The notes: generated by a model from the letters alone, not told the origin. A stretch of DNA of 64,000 nt from Bradyrhizobium sp. 139 (GCF_023074175.1 NZ_JADPKS010000069.1:124001-188000); one strand, 5' to 3'; shown: positions 1 through 9,415, numbered from the stretch's first letter. Translations and numbers: made by a program.

Positions 1-138
1 GCCGAGACGCGCTTCCTGGTGCTGCCGATGCGCCCCCCGGGCACGGAAGGCTGGAGCGAGGAGCAACTGGCCGAACTCGTCACGCGCGACTCCATGATCG
101 GTACGGGCTTTCCCAAGACGCCGGGAGCGCCGTCATGA
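1..138 (+). CDS. nthA: Nitrile hydratase alpha subunit, C-terminal fragment (cut by window edge)
   Basis: Only the last 45 codons are present, in frame from base 1 and ending at TGA 136-138. The fragment contains [20 protein letters not shown] followed by SMIGTG, which matches the end of nitrile hydratase alpha chains (hydration of nitriles to amides). The metal-binding cysteine cluster that separates cobalt from iron enzymes lies outside the window, so the metal type cannot be judged. The stop codon overlaps the start of the beta-subunit gene (ATGA), which indicates translational coupling. Identification also rests on the two downstream genes. Confidence 0.85.
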   Translation, partial: AETRFLVLPMRPPGTEGWSEEQLAELVTRDSMIGTGFPKTPGAPS

Positions 139-794
139 ACGGCGTCCACGACATGGGCGGCATGGACGGGTTCGGCAAGGTCGAGGCTGAGCCGAACGAG
201 CCGACCTTCCACGCCGATTGGGAAGCGCGCGTTCTCGCCATGGTGCGTGCGATGGGCGCGGCCGGCGCGTTCAACATCGACACCTCGCGCTTCTATCGCG
301 AGATGCTGCCGCCGCACGTTTATCTTTCGAGCTCCTATTACAAGAAATGGTTCCTCGGGCTCGAGGAGATGCTGATCGAGAAGGGCTACCTCACGAAGGA
401 AGAGGTCGCCGCCGGCCACGCGATGCAGCCGGCAAAGGCGCTCAAGCACGGCAAGTTCGATCTTACCCAGGTCGAGCGCATCATGGTGCGCGGCAAGTTC
501 GCCCGCGCGGCCGCGGCGCCGGCAAAATTCAACGTCGGCGATCGAGTGCGTGCGAAGAACATCCATCCGACGACGCATACCCGCCTGCCGCGCTATGTGC
601 GCGGCCATGTCGGCATCGTCGAGCTGAACCATGGCTGCCACGTGTTTCCGGACTCGGCGGCGATGGAGCTCGGTGAAAATCCGCAATGGCTCTACACCGT
701 CGTGTTTGAAGGCCGCGATCTCTGGGGCGCGGATGGTGATCCGACCTTGAAGGTGTCGATCGACGCCTTCGAGCCCTATCTGGACCCGGCGTGA
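135..794 (+). CDS. nthB: Nitrile hydratase beta subunit
   Basis: The 219-residue protein begins [14 protein letters not shown], the typical start of nitrile hydratase beta chains. Its N-terminal helical half carries the tract [17 protein letters not shown], and its C-terminal SH3-like barrel carries [13 protein letters not shown] and [16 protein letters not shown]. With the alpha chain it forms the cytoplasmic enzyme that converts nitriles to amides. The length is normal for the family. The start overlaps the alpha stop by four bases, and the stop overlaps the accessory gene by one base, so the three genes form a tight operon in the usual order alpha-beta-activator. Confidence 0.93.
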   Translation: MNGVHDMGGMDGFGKVEAEPNEPTFHADWEARVLAMVRAMGAAGAFNIDTSRFYREMLPPHVYLSSSYYKKWFLGLEEMLIEKGYLTKEEVAAGHAMQPAKALKHGKFDLTQVERIMVRGKFARAAAAPAKFNVGDRVRAKNIHPTTHTRLPRYVRGHVGIVELNHGCHVFPDSAAMELGENPQWLYTVVFEGRDLWGADGDPTLKVSIDAFEPYLDPA

Positions 795-1174
795 TGAGCA
801 GCACGGCTGCGGCCGCCGCGACGGCGGCCATTCCGGGCATTCCGCGCGACGACAATGGCCCGGTGTTCCGCGCGCCCTGGGAAGCGCATGCGTTTGCGAT
901 GGCGCTGAGCCTGCACGATCGCGGCGTGTTCACCTGGCCGGAATGGGCCGCAGCCCTCGCCGACGAGATCAAGCGCGCACAAGCCGCCGGCGATCCGGAT
1001 ACAGGCGAGACCTACTATCTGCACTGGCTCGCCACGCTGGAAGAACTGGTTGCGCGCAAAGGCGTTGCTTCGACGGAGACGCTGCACCGCTATCGCGACG
1101 CCTGGGACCACGCCGCCGACCGTACCCCGCACGGCAAGCCGATCGAGCTGCGTCCGGAGGATTTTGCACGATAG
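794..1174 (+). CDS. Nitrile hydratase accessory (activator) protein
   Basis: A 126-residue protein resembling the N-terminal domain of the beta subunit (FRAPWEAHAFAMALSLHDRG, then YYLHWLATLEELVARKG). Proteins of this size and position are the activator/metallochaperone partners that load metal into the alpha chain. ATG 794 overlaps the beta-subunit TGA by one base; a GTG at 791 immediately before it is an alternative start. The low-complexity Ala/Thr N-terminus is probably unstructured. It is the last gene of the nitrile hydratase operon; a palindromic repeat and the convergent queC follow. Its molecular role is inferred from family and position. Confidence 0.8.
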   Translation: MSSTAAAAATAAIPGIPRDDNGPVFRAPWEAHAFAMALSLHDRGVFTWPEWAAALADEIKRAQAAGDPDTGETYYLHWLATLEELVARKGVASTETLHRYRDAWDHAADRTPHGKPIELRPEDFAR

Positions 1175-1225
1175 TCTTTCGCGTGCGCGCCATGTTGTGT
1201 GGGCGCTGCCGCCTCAGCCGGCGCT

Positions 1226-1325
1226 GTCATTCCCCGCGAAGGCGGGGAATCCAGTACGCCGCAGCTTCTCCATATCCCACAATCGCCTCTGGAATACTGG
1301 TTCACCCGCCTTCGCGGGCGATGAC
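1226..1325. repeat. Palindromic intergenic repeat (type 1)
   Basis: An imperfect 100-bp palindrome beginning GTCATTCCCCGCGAAGGCGG and ending CGCCTTCGCGGGCGATGAC. It occupies the space between the convergent nitrile hydratase operon and queC. Outer arms pair almost completely, so RNA from either side could fold into a long hairpin. It matches the general look of dispersed REP-like elements in Bradyrhizobium-type genomes (recognition only). It may act as a bidirectional transcription end. Confidence 0.75.
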
Positions 1326-1342
1326 TGCGGAGATACGGAGCG

Positions 1343-2059
1343 CTATTTGCGCGCCGCCACATACTCCCGCCACCCCTTCGCCCGCAGACTGCACGCCGGG
1401 CACTCGCCGCAGCCATACCCCCACGCATGCTGCGCGCCGCGTTCGCCGAGATAGCAGGTGTGCGAGTGCTCGCGAATGAGGTCGACCAATCCTGTGCCGC
1501 CGAGGTCATGCGCGAGCTTCCAGGTCGCCGCCTTGTCGATCCACATCAGCGGCGTATGCAGCTCGAATGTCCTGGCCATGCCGAGCGAGAGCGCGGCCTG
1601 CATGGCGCGGATGGTCTCGTCACGGCAATCGGGATAGCCGGAATAGTCGGTCTCGCACATACCGCCGACGATATGGGTGATGCCGCGCCGGTAGGCGAGC
1701 GCCGCGGCAAAGGTGAGGAACGCCAGATTGCGGCCGGGCACAAAGGTGTTCGGCAGGCCGTCGGCGCCCATCGCGATGGCGACGTCGCGCGTCAGCGCTG
1801 TTTCGGACACGGCGGCCAGCGTCGGGATCGACAGCGTATGGCTCTCGCCGAGTTTTCCGGCCCAATCCGCACGCAGGCCCTTGATGCCGTCGAACAGTCG
1901 CGCGCGGCAGGCAAGCTCGATGGCGTGGCGCTGGCCGTACTCGAACCCCAACGTCTCCACGCGCGCAAAACGGCTCAGCGCCCAGGCGAGGCAGGTGGTG
2001 GAATCCTGGCCGCCGGAAAACAGCACCAGGGCGGTCTCGGATGAAAATGCGTCATTCAT
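1343..2059 (-). CDS. queC: 7-cyano-7-deazaguanine synthase QueC
   Basis: A 238-residue enzyme of queuosine biosynthesis that converts 7-carboxy-7-deazaguanine to preQ0 using ATP and ammonia. The PP-loop motif is visible as [16 protein letters not shown] near residues 13-28. The C-terminal zinc site is [15 protein letters not shown] plus an upstream Cys in HTCYLGERG. The reading frame continues upstream to base 2599, but that part is antisense to mazG, and the ATG at 2057-2059 gives the normal length and N-terminus. It is divergent from mazG and convergent with the nitrile hydratase operon. Confidence 0.95.
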   Translation of the reverse strand: MNDAFSSETALVLFSGGQDSTTCLAWALSRFARVETLGFEYGQRHAIELACRARLFDGIKGLRADWAGKLGESHTLSIPTLAAVSETALTRDVAIAMGADGLPNTFVPGRNLAFLTFAAALAYRRGITHIVGGMCETDYSGYPDCRDETIRAMQAALSLGMARTFELHTPLMWIDKAATWKLAHDLGGTGLVDLIREHSHTCYLGERGAQHAWGYGCGECPACSLRAKGWREYVAARK

Positions 2060-2185
2060 GGCTCGCGCTTTAGCACTGCGCATCCCGCCCGCCAATCGGT
2101 GGAAATCGGCCTGTTCCGCTGCGCCGCGCTGGGAACGGCGGCCCGCTTTTGGCATAAGGATTCGGAGCCAGGAGACTGCCCCGCA

Positions 2186-3049
2186 ATGACCCCTTCCCGC
2201 GACATTTCCCGCCTGATCGAGATCATGGCGGCGCTGCGCACGCCCGTGACCGGCTGCCCCTGGGATCTCGAACAGAATTTTGCAACCATCGCGCCCTACA
2301 CGATCGAGGAAGCCTATGAGGTGGTCGAGGCGATCAGCCGCGGCGATCTCGACGATTTGCGCGAAGAGCTCGGCGACCTTCTGTTGCAGGTCGTGTTCCA
2401 CGCCCAGATGGCTTCGGAGCAGAACGCCTTTGCCTTTGGCGACGTGGTCGAGGCCATCACGCGCAAGATGATCCGGCGCCACCCCCATGTCTTCGCCGAC
2501 AAGGACGGCAACCTCGCCTCCTCCCACGTCAAGGAAGTCTGGGACCGCATCAAGGCGGAGGAGAAAGCCGAGCGCGGCGCGCGCCGGCCGCCGGAGCAAC
2601 CGCCGTCACACAAATCACTGCTCTCGGGCGTGAAGGCCGGACAGCCCGCGCTGACGCGTGCGATGGAGCTCCAGCGCAAGGCCTCCACGGTCGGCTTCGA
2701 CTGGAACGACCCGCGCGCAGTGCTGGCCAAAATCCGCGAGGAAGCCGACGAGATCGAGGCGGCGCTCGACCGCAACGACAAGCAGGAGCTGGCGGAAGAG
2801 ACCGGCGACCTGATGTTCGCCCTCGTCAACCTCGCCCGCCATGTCGACGCCGATCCGGAGGCCGCGCTGCGTGCCACCAACGCGAAATTCGAACGGCGTT
2901 TTGCCTATATCGAACGGGCGCTGGAGGCGCAGGGGCGAACGCTCGAACAGGCATCACTGGCGGAGATGGACGCTTTGTGGAATGCGGCGAAGGGCGAGGA
3001 GAACAAGAAGGCTCCTGCTGCCGAGCGAACCAATCAAGCCCGCCGCTAA
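2186..3049 (+). CDS. mazG: Nucleoside triphosphate pyrophosphohydrolase MazG
   Basis: A 287-residue cytoplasmic house-cleaning enzyme that hydrolyses NTPs to NMP and pyrophosphate. Two MazG repeats are present: one near residues 10-115 with [19 protein letters not shown] and [17 protein letters not shown], the second near 180-255 with [10 protein letters not shown] and [16 protein letters not shown]. The EExxE and ExxxD acidic motifs that bind magnesium are intact. ATG 2186 is chosen because GGAG lies just upstream and it gives the usual start; an upstream in-frame ATG at 2099 would add a non-conserved extension. The C-terminus is Lys/Ala rich. Confidence 0.95.
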   Translation: MTPSRDISRLIEIMAALRTPVTGCPWDLEQNFATIAPYTIEEAYEVVEAISRGDLDDLREELGDLLLQVVFHAQMASEQNAFAFGDVVEAITRKMIRRHPHVFADKDGNLASSHVKEVWDRIKAEEKAERGARRPPEQPPSHKSLLSGVKAGQPALTRAMELQRKASTVGFDWNDPRAVLAKIREEADEIEAALDRNDKQELAEETGDLMFALVNLARHVDADPEAALRATNAKFERRFAYIERALEAQGRTLEQASLAEMDALWNAAKGEENKKAPAAERTNQARR

Positions 3050-3056
3050 CTCCGCC

Positions 3057-3208
3057 GTCGTCCCGGACAAGCGCGCTTCAAGCGCGCGCAGATCCGGGAC
3101 CCATAATCCCGGGGAGGAGTTGTAACGCGAGGTGACACCACGAGTCTTCGCCAAACGACGCCCGGTGGCTATGGGTCCCGGATCGGCGTTCCGCTTGTCC
3201 CGGAGGAC
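3057..3208. repeat. Palindromic intergenic repeat (type 2) between mazG and hflX
   Basis: About 150 bp with outer arms GTCGTCCCGGACAAGCG and CGCTTGTCCCGGAGGAC, and inner arms GATCCGGGACCCATA and TATGGGTCCCGGATC. The nested complementary arms could form a long hairpin. It lies between the convergent ends of mazG and hflX, and its sequence differs from the repeat at 1226-1325. Confidence 0.75.
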
Positions 3209-3259
3209 AGCGTTGCTTTAGGCAATCGTTCGTCAACTCACTCACGTGGACGGCGCTGC

Positions 3260-4642
3260 CTATACCGAAAGACGCGGCACGGCATCGAAGCGGTTCACCA
3301 CGATATCCCGCTTGGTCTCGTCCACCCGCACCGTCATGTCGAAGCGGCCGTCGTGTAGCTCCTTCGCCAGCACCTCGGCATTGCGATGCAGCCAGCTGAT
3401 GCCGGCGCCGTCGGAGGCGTCGATGGAGAGATCGAGCGTGATGCGTTTGGCGGCGAGCCGTTCCTCGATCACGGCGAGCAGCGTATCGATCCCCTCGCCC
3501 GATACGGCCGAGACCAGCATCGCCGGATGATCTTCCGGCCGGCGCGCCGCGATGTTTAGGAGCTCTTCGCGTTGCTCCACGTCGAAGCGATCGATCTTGT
3601 TCCAGACCTCGATGATACGGCCGCTGTCGTCGGGATTGATGCCGAGCTGGCGTAGCACCGCATCGACGTCGCTCTGCTGCGCCTCGGCGTCCTCGTGCGC
3701 GATGTCGCGCACATGCAGGATGACGTCGGCCTCCAGCACCTCTTCCAGCGTGGCGCGGAACGCGGCGACGAGCTGCGTCGGCAAATTGGAGATGAAGCCC
3801 ACGGTGTCGGACAGCATCGCCTTGCCGCCATGCGGCAGGCTAAGCGCGCGCAAGGTCGGATCGAGCGTGGCGAACAGCATGTCGGCGGCCTGCACCTCGG
3901 CGCGGGTCAGGCGGTTGAACAGCGTCGACTTGCCGGCATTGGTGTAGCCGACCAGCGCCACGACGCGGTACGGCACGCGCTGGCGTCCCGCGCGATGCAG
4001 GCGCCGCGTCGCCTGCACCTTCTTCAGTTCGCCCTCGAGTTTCGCGATGCGTTCCTGGATCAGGCGGCGGTCGGCTTCGATCTGCGTCTCGCCGGGACCG
4101 CCCATGAATCCAAAGCCACCGCGCTGGCGTTCGAGATGGGTCCATGAGCGCACCAGGCGCGAACGTTGGTAGTTGAGGTGCGCGAGCTCGACCTGGAGCG
4201 AGCCTTCCTTGGTCTTGGCGCGGCGGCCGAAGATTTCGAGGATCAGGCCGGTGCGATCGAGCACCTTTGCATGCAACTCCTTCTCGAGATTGCGCTGCTG
4301 GATTGGCGCAAGCGCGCAATCCATCACCACGAGCTCGACATCGAGGCTCTTGGCGAGGCCGGCGATCTCCTCGACCTTGCCCTTGCCGATATAGGTGGCG
4401 GGGCGAATCTGGCCGATCGGCGCGATGATGGCGTCCGCGACGACGAGATCAATCGCGCGCGCGAGGCCCGCGGCTTCGTCGAGCCGGGCCTCGGCGTCTC
4501 GCAAGACATAACCCTCCGATTGCGCGTCGGCACCGCTCGCGCGCACTCGCAAATAGGGGCCGATGACAAGCACCCGCCCCGTCTGCTTAGCCCCTGCCGA
4601 CCGCGGACGGTCGGCCTCCCCGTCGAAATTCCGGGGTTCCAA
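3260..4642 (-). CDS. hflX: GTPase HflX, ribosome-associated
   Basis: A 460-residue GTPase of the Obg-HflX family that binds the 50S subunit and splits stalled ribosomes. The N-terminal HflX domain contains ATYIGKGKVEEIAGL and the glycine-rich linker GGFGFMGGPGETQIE. The G domain shows G1 GYTNAGKST, G3 DTVGF and G4 NKID. The start is TTG at 4640-4642: the codon directly upstream in frame is TGA, and no ATG or GTG follows before the conserved domain begins, so the rare start is close to forced. It follows hfq by 11 bases in the same direction, the common hfq-hflX order. Confidence 0.94.
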   Translation of the reverse strand: MEPRNFDGEADRPRSAGAKQTGRVLVIGPYLRVRASGADAQSEGYVLRDAEARLDEAAGLARAIDLVVADAIIAPIGQIRPATYIGKGKVEEIAGLAKSLDVELVVMDCALAPIQQRNLEKELHAKVLDRTGLILEIFGRRAKTKEGSLQVELAHLNYQRSRLVRSWTHLERQRGGFGFMGGPGETQIEADRRLIQERIAKLEGELKKVQATRRLHRAGRQRVPYRVVALVGYTNAGKSTLFNRLTRAEVQAADMLFATLDPTLRALSLPHGGKAMLSDTVGFISNLPTQLVAAFRATLEEVLEADVILHVRDIAHEDAEAQQSDVDAVLRQLGINPDDSGRIIEVWNKIDRFDVEQREELLNIAARRPEDHPAMLVSAVSGEGIDTLLAVIEERLAAKRITLDLSIDASDGAGISWLHRNAEVLAKELHDGRFDMTVRVDETKRDIVVNRFDAVPRLSV

Positions 4643-4653
4643 TCAGATCACTC

Positions 4654-4902
4654 TCAAGCCGGCTGATCCTCACCGCCTTCGAACAACTGGATCGGCGCGC
4701 CCGGCATGATGGTCGAGATCGCATGCTTGTAGACAAGCTGCGAGTGACCGTCGCGCCGAAGCAGCAAACAGAAATTGTCGAACCAGGTCACGATGCCCTG
4801 GAGCTTCACTCCGTTGACCAGAAAGATCGTCAGTGGCGTCTTGGTTTTGCGAACGTGATTAAGGAAAGTGTCCTGCAGGTTTTGTGCGCGGTCTGCCGCC
4901 AT
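4654..4902 (-). CDS. hfq: RNA chaperone Hfq
   Basis: An 82-residue Sm-like hexameric RNA chaperone that pairs small RNAs with mRNAs. Visible are the Sm1 segment ([20 protein letters not shown]), [14 protein letters not shown], and the Sm2 motif [11 protein letters not shown]. It is short, as is usual in alphaproteobacteria, and lacks a long C-terminal tail. The upstream 250 bases (4903-5152) hold no convincing gene. Directly before the ATG the transcript strand is A-rich rather than carrying a clear Shine-Dalgarno, which could be a Hfq-binding autoregulatory leader (inference). It precedes hflX and follows ntrX. Confidence 0.97.
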   Translation of the reverse strand: MAADRAQNLQDTFLNHVRKTKTPLTIFLVNGVKLQGIVTWFDNFCLLLRRDGHSQLVYKHAISTIMPGAPIQLFEGGEDQPA

Positions 4903-5152
4903 TGTTTTTTTCTCGCTTTGAGTTTCTTTTTATTGCGCCGGTTGCGGCCCTCTTTTGAACATTGTGGGGCCTCTTCCGGTTGCCGTTCCTCATGAGATCC
5001 CCCTCGAAGGAACAGCGCGACGATTAGAGGACAGGTCGGGTTATTAGGCAAGCCGCTTCACGCGGCAGGCCGAGCCCAATTGCCCCGAAAAACTACGGAA
5101 ACCGATGATTTTTCTCGCATATTCCCTGGAGTGCGGCGGCAACGTCGCAGTG

Positions 5153-6523
5153 TTAGCCGACGCCAAGCGCCTTCAACTTTCGATGCAACGCCGAACGTTC
5201 CATGCCAACGAACTCGGCCGTGCGAGAAATATTTCCTGAGAAACGGCTGATCTGTGCAATCAAATAGTCGCGCTCGAACACTTCGCGCGCTTCGCGCAGC
5301 GGCAGGCCCATGATGTGCTCGCCATTGTTGCTGGTCGGCATCGCCGGCACCATCGAGCCGACGTCCTGCGGTAGCATGTCGGCAGTGATGATGACCTCCG
5401 GTCCGCCCGCGGCCAGAATCATGACTCTCTCAACGTTGTTGCGGAGCTGGCGCACGTTGCCGGGCCAGACATGCGATTGCAGCACCGCCATCGCGTCCTG
5501 CCCGATCTGCCGTTTGGGCAGGCCGCTGCCGGCCGAGATCTGCTCCATGAAATAGTCGATCAATTCCGGAATGTCCTCGCGCCGCTCCGACAGCGCCGGC
5601 ACGCGGATCGGCACCACCGAGAGCCGATGATAGAGGTCCTCGCGGAAATGGCCCGCTGCGATCTCCTCTTCGAGATTGCGCGCCGTAGAGGAGATGATGC
5701 GGACGTCGACCTGCATCTTGGCGGTGCCGCCGACGCGCTGGAACGACTGCTCAACCAGCACGCGCAAAATCTTGTTCTGGGTCTCGCGTGGCATGTCCGC
5801 GATCTCGTCGATGAACAGCGTGCCGCCATGCGCCTCTTCGAGCGCGCCGGACTTGCGCGCGTGCTCGCCATTGGACTGCTCGACGCCAAACAGCTCGTGC
5901 TCCATCCGCTCGGGCGTGATCGCGGCAGCATTGATGACGACGAAGGGGCCGTCGGCGCGGCCGGAGGCCGTATGCAGGGTGCGCGCGGTCAGCTCCTTGC
6001 CGGCGCCGGCGGGGCCGACGATCAGGATGCGGCTGTTGGCCTTGGCCGCGCGCTCAATGGTCTGGCGCAGCTGGTTCATGCTCGGCGAGCGGCCGACGAG
6101 CGAGCTTGCACTCGGCGCGAGCTGCTTCAGCTCCTTGACCTCACGCTTGAGCCGCGAATTCTCCAGCGCTCTTGTAGCGACCAGGATCAGCCGGTCGGCC
6201 TTGAACGGCTTCTCGATGAAGTCGTAGGCGCCGCGCTTGATCGCGGCGACCGCGGTCTCGATGTTGCCGTGGCCCGAGATCATCACGACCGGTAGATCGG
6301 CATTGTCCTTCTTGACCTGCTCCAGCAGCTGCAAGCCATCGAGCTTGGAGCCCTGGAGCCAGATGTCGAGAAACACCAGATGCGGCCTGCGATTGGCGAT
6401 CTCGGCGAGCGCCGTATCGCTGTCGCGTGCGGTCCGGGTCACGAAGCCCTCGTCTTCGAGGATGCCCGCAACGAGATCCCGAATATCGGCCTCATCATCG
6501 ACAATCAGAATTTCACTTGCCAT
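5153..6523 (-). CDS. ntrX: Response regulator NtrX
   Basis: A 456-residue NtrC-family regulator, partner of NtrY. The receiver domain has the acidic pair D9-D10, phospho-acceptor D53 and K105. The AAA+ domain has Walker A GPAGAGKE at 170-177 and Walker B GGTLFIDEIADM. The C-terminal Fis-type helix-turn-helix contains NISRTAEFVGMERSALHRKL. The GAFTGA loop that contacts sigma-54 is missing: after ELFG the sequence reads VEQSNGEHARKSG. This is typical of alphaproteobacterial NtrX and suggests it does not activate sigma-54 in the classical way. It begins 17 bases after ntrY and is probably co-transcribed with it. Confidence 0.95.
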   Translation of the reverse strand: MASEILIVDDEADIRDLVAGILEDEGFVTRTARDSDTALAEIANRRPHLVFLDIWLQGSKLDGLQLLEQVKKDNADLPVVMISGHGNIETAVAAIKRGAYDFIEKPFKADRLILVATRALENSRLKREVKELKQLAPSASSLVGRSPSMNQLRQTIERAAKANSRILIVGPAGAGKELTARTLHTASGRADGPFVVINAAAITPERMEHELFGVEQSNGEHARKSGALEEAHGGTLFIDEIADMPRETQNKILRVLVEQSFQRVGGTAKMQVDVRIISSTARNLEEEIAAGHFREDLYHRLSVVPIRVPALSERREDIPELIDYFMEQISAGSGLPKRQIGQDAMAVLQSHVWPGNVRQLRNNVERVMILAAGGPEVIITADMLPQDVGSMVPAMPTSNNGEHIMGLPLREAREVFERDYLIAQISRFSGNISRTAEFVGMERSALHRKLKALGVG

Positions 6524-6540
6524 GGGTCGCGCCTGTCTTG

Positions 6541-8928
6541 TCAGTTGCCGGTTGAGGCTTCGATTCTGGTTGAATCATTGGTCTTTTCAGCCGGCGGTTT
6601 GGTTTCGGCAGCCGGCTGTTTTGTTTCGGGATCCTTGGCGATTTCCGTGACCGCGTTTGCGGCCGCCGGTGCCTGCTCGGTCCCCTCACGCTTCGGGGGA
6701 GCGCCGGAGATCGCAAAGCGCATCCGCATCCAGGCGCCGCGCTGGCGCTCCCGGAAGTCGGAGGCATCCTTCAGCTCGATGCGCCCGCCATGGTCTTCCA
6801 GCACGCGGCCGACGATCGCAAGGCCGAGGCCGGTGCCCTTGGCGCGTGTTGTCACATACGGCTCAAGCAGCCGCGAGCGCGCGACCTTGGGCAGGCCGAT
6901 GCCGTTGTCGATGACGTCGATCAGCACGTCCTCGTCCTGGCGCGAGACCACGACGTCGATGCGGCCCTTGCCGTAATCCTTGCCGAGCTCCTCAGGCGGG
7001 ACCTGCTCGATCGCCTCGGTCGCGTTCTTGACGATGTTGGTGACCGCCTGCGAGATCAGCCGCCGATCGAACTGGGCGCGTAGGGGATCTTCCCTGAACT
7101 CGGCCTCGATATCGATCTCAGGATGGGCGACCTTCATCAGGAACACCGCCTGCCGCACGGTGTCGGCGACGTCCTCGCCCTCCATCACCGGCTTCGGCAT
7201 CCGCGCGAAGCGCGAGAACTCGTCGACCATGCGTCTGATGTCGTCGACCTGGCGCACGATGGTGTCGGTGCACTGCTCGAAGATCTGCTTGTCTTTGGCC
7301 TCGGTGATGTCCTTGCCGAATTTGCGGCGGATGCGTTCGGCGGAAAGCTGGATCGGGGTCAACGGGTTCTTGATCTCGTGCGCGATGCGGCGCGCCACAT
7401 CGCCCCACGCCGAGGTGCGCTGCGCCGAGACGAGTTCGGTGATGTCGTCGAGCGTGATGATGTAGCTGTCGTGCGGCTGGCTGGTCTTCTCGGCGCTGAC
7501 GCGGACCGACAGATTGCGCTCCTGCCCATCGCGCGTGATGGTGATCTGGCCCTGCACCAGGCGCTGGGTCCCTTCCCGCGCCGTCTTCATCATCTCCTCG
7601 AGCTCGGGCAGCACGTCGGACAGCGGATGGCCGAGCGTCTCCGCTTCGGAGTGCCCGATCAGCTTCTCGGCGGAGCGGTTGAGAATGCCGACGCTGCCCG
7701 AATTATCGACGCCGATGATGCCGGCGCTCGCCGACGACAGCACGGCCTCGATGAAGCGGCGACGGCTGTCGATGAGATCGCTGGCGTTGACGAGCTCGTC
7801 GCGCTGGCTGCGCAATTCCTGCGTCATCTTGTTGAAGGTCTCACCCAGCTGGGCGAGGTCGCCTTCCGATTGGTGCACCGGCACCTTCACGTGGAGGTCG
7901 CCGGTCGAGACCGTATGGGCCGCATTCATCAGCCGCCGGATCGGCGCCACCAGCGAGTTGGCGAAGTTGAGGCCGATCAGCACCGAGGCCATCAGGATGG
8001 TGAGCGCGATCACCGCGAACATCAGCGCGAAGGCGACCTGGATGCCGAGCCGGCGCGATTCGATCTGGGCGTATTCGGCGACGCTGACCTCGGTCTGCTT
8101 GAGCTGTTGAACAACGTTCGGATCGAGCGGCCGCGCGACATATAGGAAGGTGTCGCTGAAGGCACGCAAGCGGATCACCGCGGCGACGAAGCTCGCGTCC
8201 GGCAGCACTGCGATCTCGGGCTCGGATTCGTTGACGTTGCTGAGGAAGTCCGGCGCCGGCGGCGAATAGGCCAGCCGCATGCCGGTGTCAGCGGATTCCA
8301 GGATGTTGGTGTTCTTGTCGATGATCATCGCGCCCGGCAAATTGCGGGAGCCGGCGCTGGCGGTCAGCAGCTCGCGGAACGAGCGGCGGTCCTGGTCGTA
8401 GAGCGGCCGCGCGTGCGCGATGTCGTTGGCCATGCCGAGAATGTCGCCGCGGATCAGCTGCGCGTGGTCCTGCATGTAGGCGCGCGCGATCGTCAGCGAG
8501 TTCTGGATCACCTCCTTGGTCGGGCCGGAGAACAGCCGGTCGAGGCCGCGCTCGATGGTGACGTTGGCGACGACGGCGACCAGCACCGCCGGCAGCACCG
8601 CGACGATCGAGAACAGGCTGACGATCTGGACATGGAGGCGGGCCGCCGCCCGGCCCCGCCGTCGCGCCAGGATCAGCTGCCAGAGCTCGCGGATGATGAT
8701 GCCGACCAGCAGCAGGATCGTGCCCGCATTGATGAGATAGAACGAGCGGACCACCTCCGGCGTCGGCTCGATCCTCGTGAGACCGGTCAGGACCAGGAAG
8801 GTCAGCAAGGCCGACAGCAGCGCCATCGCCACGGCAAAGGGAGCCAGCCAGCGGCGCGCCGACCAACGCCGGAGCTCTTCTGCTGGGGCCGTGTCGAGGT
8901 GTGCGGCCGAAGTGTCTGCGCTGGTCAT
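6541..8928 (-). CDS. ntrY: Sensor histidine kinase NtrY
   Basis: A 795-residue membrane kinase of the NtrYX system, which influences nitrogen and redox responses. The N-terminus has several hydrophobic helices (for example WLAPFAVAMALLSALLTFLV) and a periplasmic segment, followed by a HAMP linker, a PAS domain, the H box [20 protein letters not shown] near residue 515, and ATPase N and G boxes (NIVKNATEAI, DNGIGLP, GTGLGLAI). A low-complexity Pro/Glu/Lys tail ends the protein. ATG 8926-8928 is chosen; ATG at 8989-8991 would add 21 residues. It is followed directly by ntrX. Confidence 0.94.
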   Translation of the reverse strand: MTSADTSAAHLDTAPAEELRRWSARRWLAPFAVAMALLSALLTFLVLTGLTRIEPTPEVVRSFYLINAGTILLLVGIIIRELWQLILARRRGRAAARLHVQIVSLFSIVAVLPAVLVAVVANVTIERGLDRLFSGPTKEVIQNSLTIARAYMQDHAQLIRGDILGMANDIAHARPLYDQDRRSFRELLTASAGSRNLPGAMIIDKNTNILESADTGMRLAYSPPAPDFLSNVNESEPEIAVLPDASFVAAVIRLRAFSDTFLYVARPLDPNVVQQLKQTEVSVAEYAQIESRRLGIQVAFALMFAVIALTILMASVLIGLNFANSLVAPIRRLMNAAHTVSTGDLHVKVPVHQSEGDLAQLGETFNKMTQELRSQRDELVNASDLIDSRRRFIEAVLSSASAGIIGVDNSGSVGILNRSAEKLIGHSEAETLGHPLSDVLPELEEMMKTAREGTQRLVQGQITITRDGQERNLSVRVSAEKTSQPHDSYIITLDDITELVSAQRTSAWGDVARRIAHEIKNPLTPIQLSAERIRRKFGKDITEAKDKQIFEQCTDTIVRQVDDIRRMVDEFSRFARMPKPVMEGEDVADTVRQAVFLMKVAHPEIDIEAEFREDPLRAQFDRRLISQAVTNIVKNATEAIEQVPPEELGKDYGKGRIDVVVSRQDEDVLIDVIDNGIGLPKVARSRLLEPYVTTRAKGTGLGLAIVGRVLEDHGGRIELKDASDFRERQRGAWMRMRFAISGAPPKREGTEQAPAAANAVTEIAKDPETKQPAAETKPPAEKTNDSTRIEASTGN

Positions 8929-9101
8929 TCCGGCAATGGTTGTGCTGAAAAGGGATCGCCGTAGGCGGGTACTGATGTATTCGTACCACATTGTTGCCAA
9001 ATTGCGACAATTCCGCGGCGCCCTCGCCGCGACGGACCGGCGCATCCACAACGACGTGCCGGTGACGGAACTGATTCCCACCGTTCCGGCTTGGTCCGGG
9101 C

Positions 9102-9248
9102 ATGGACAGGTTCTTTCTCGCGGTAATGGTCTCGGCCGTGCTGCTGCTGATCGTGGCCGCCGACCTCCTGGTCAACGGCCCCGGCCTGCAGGGGCCGGCG
9201 GCGAATGTCGCCAGCGTGATGCCGGTATCAGGCCGATTTGTCAGATAG
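9102..9248 (+). CDS. Possible small membrane protein (48 residues) in the ntrC-ntrY gap
   Basis: An ATG-started frame lying opposite to the ntr genes in the 487-base gap between ntrC and ntrY. The first 25 residues are strongly hydrophobic (FFLAVMVSAVLLLIVAADLL), giving one predicted transmembrane helix, followed by a short Gly/Ala/Val tail. There is no strong Shine-Dalgarno. It resembles the small single-helix proteins common in Bradyrhizobium, but no family is recognised. It could be a chance frame; protein-level conservation would decide. Confidence 0.35.
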   Translation: MDRFFLAVMVSAVLLLIVAADLLVNGPGLQGPAANVASVMPVSGRFVR

Positions 9249-9363
9249 GTGTGAGGCCGCGTCCCGCGGCTGAATCACCATTTGAATGTTCCAGCGGAAC
9301 ATTTCGGTCCAATTCGGACTTTTGCTCACCGCGTCGGCCACAACGGCCAGCGCGATCCGGACA

Positions 9364-9397
9364 GGCTCAGCTCCGCTTTGATAGGGGGAGCTGAGCC
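9364..9397 (-). terminator. Hairpin after ntrC
   Basis: An 11-bp perfect inverted repeat, GGCTCAGCTCC / GGAGCTGAGCC, with a 12-base loop, starting 18 bases downstream of the ntrC stop on the minus strand. No T-run follows, so it may attenuate or stabilise the 3' end rather than act as a classic terminator. It separates the ntrBC transcript from ntrYX. Confidence 0.5.
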
Positions 9398-9415
9398 ACC
9401 GTTCGTTCGGGAAGA

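Noticed and set aside
4830..5051. A 73-codon minus-strand frame overlapping the hfq start
   Set aside because: It overlaps the conserved start of hfq in another frame and is a Lys/Arg-rich run from A-rich leader sequence.
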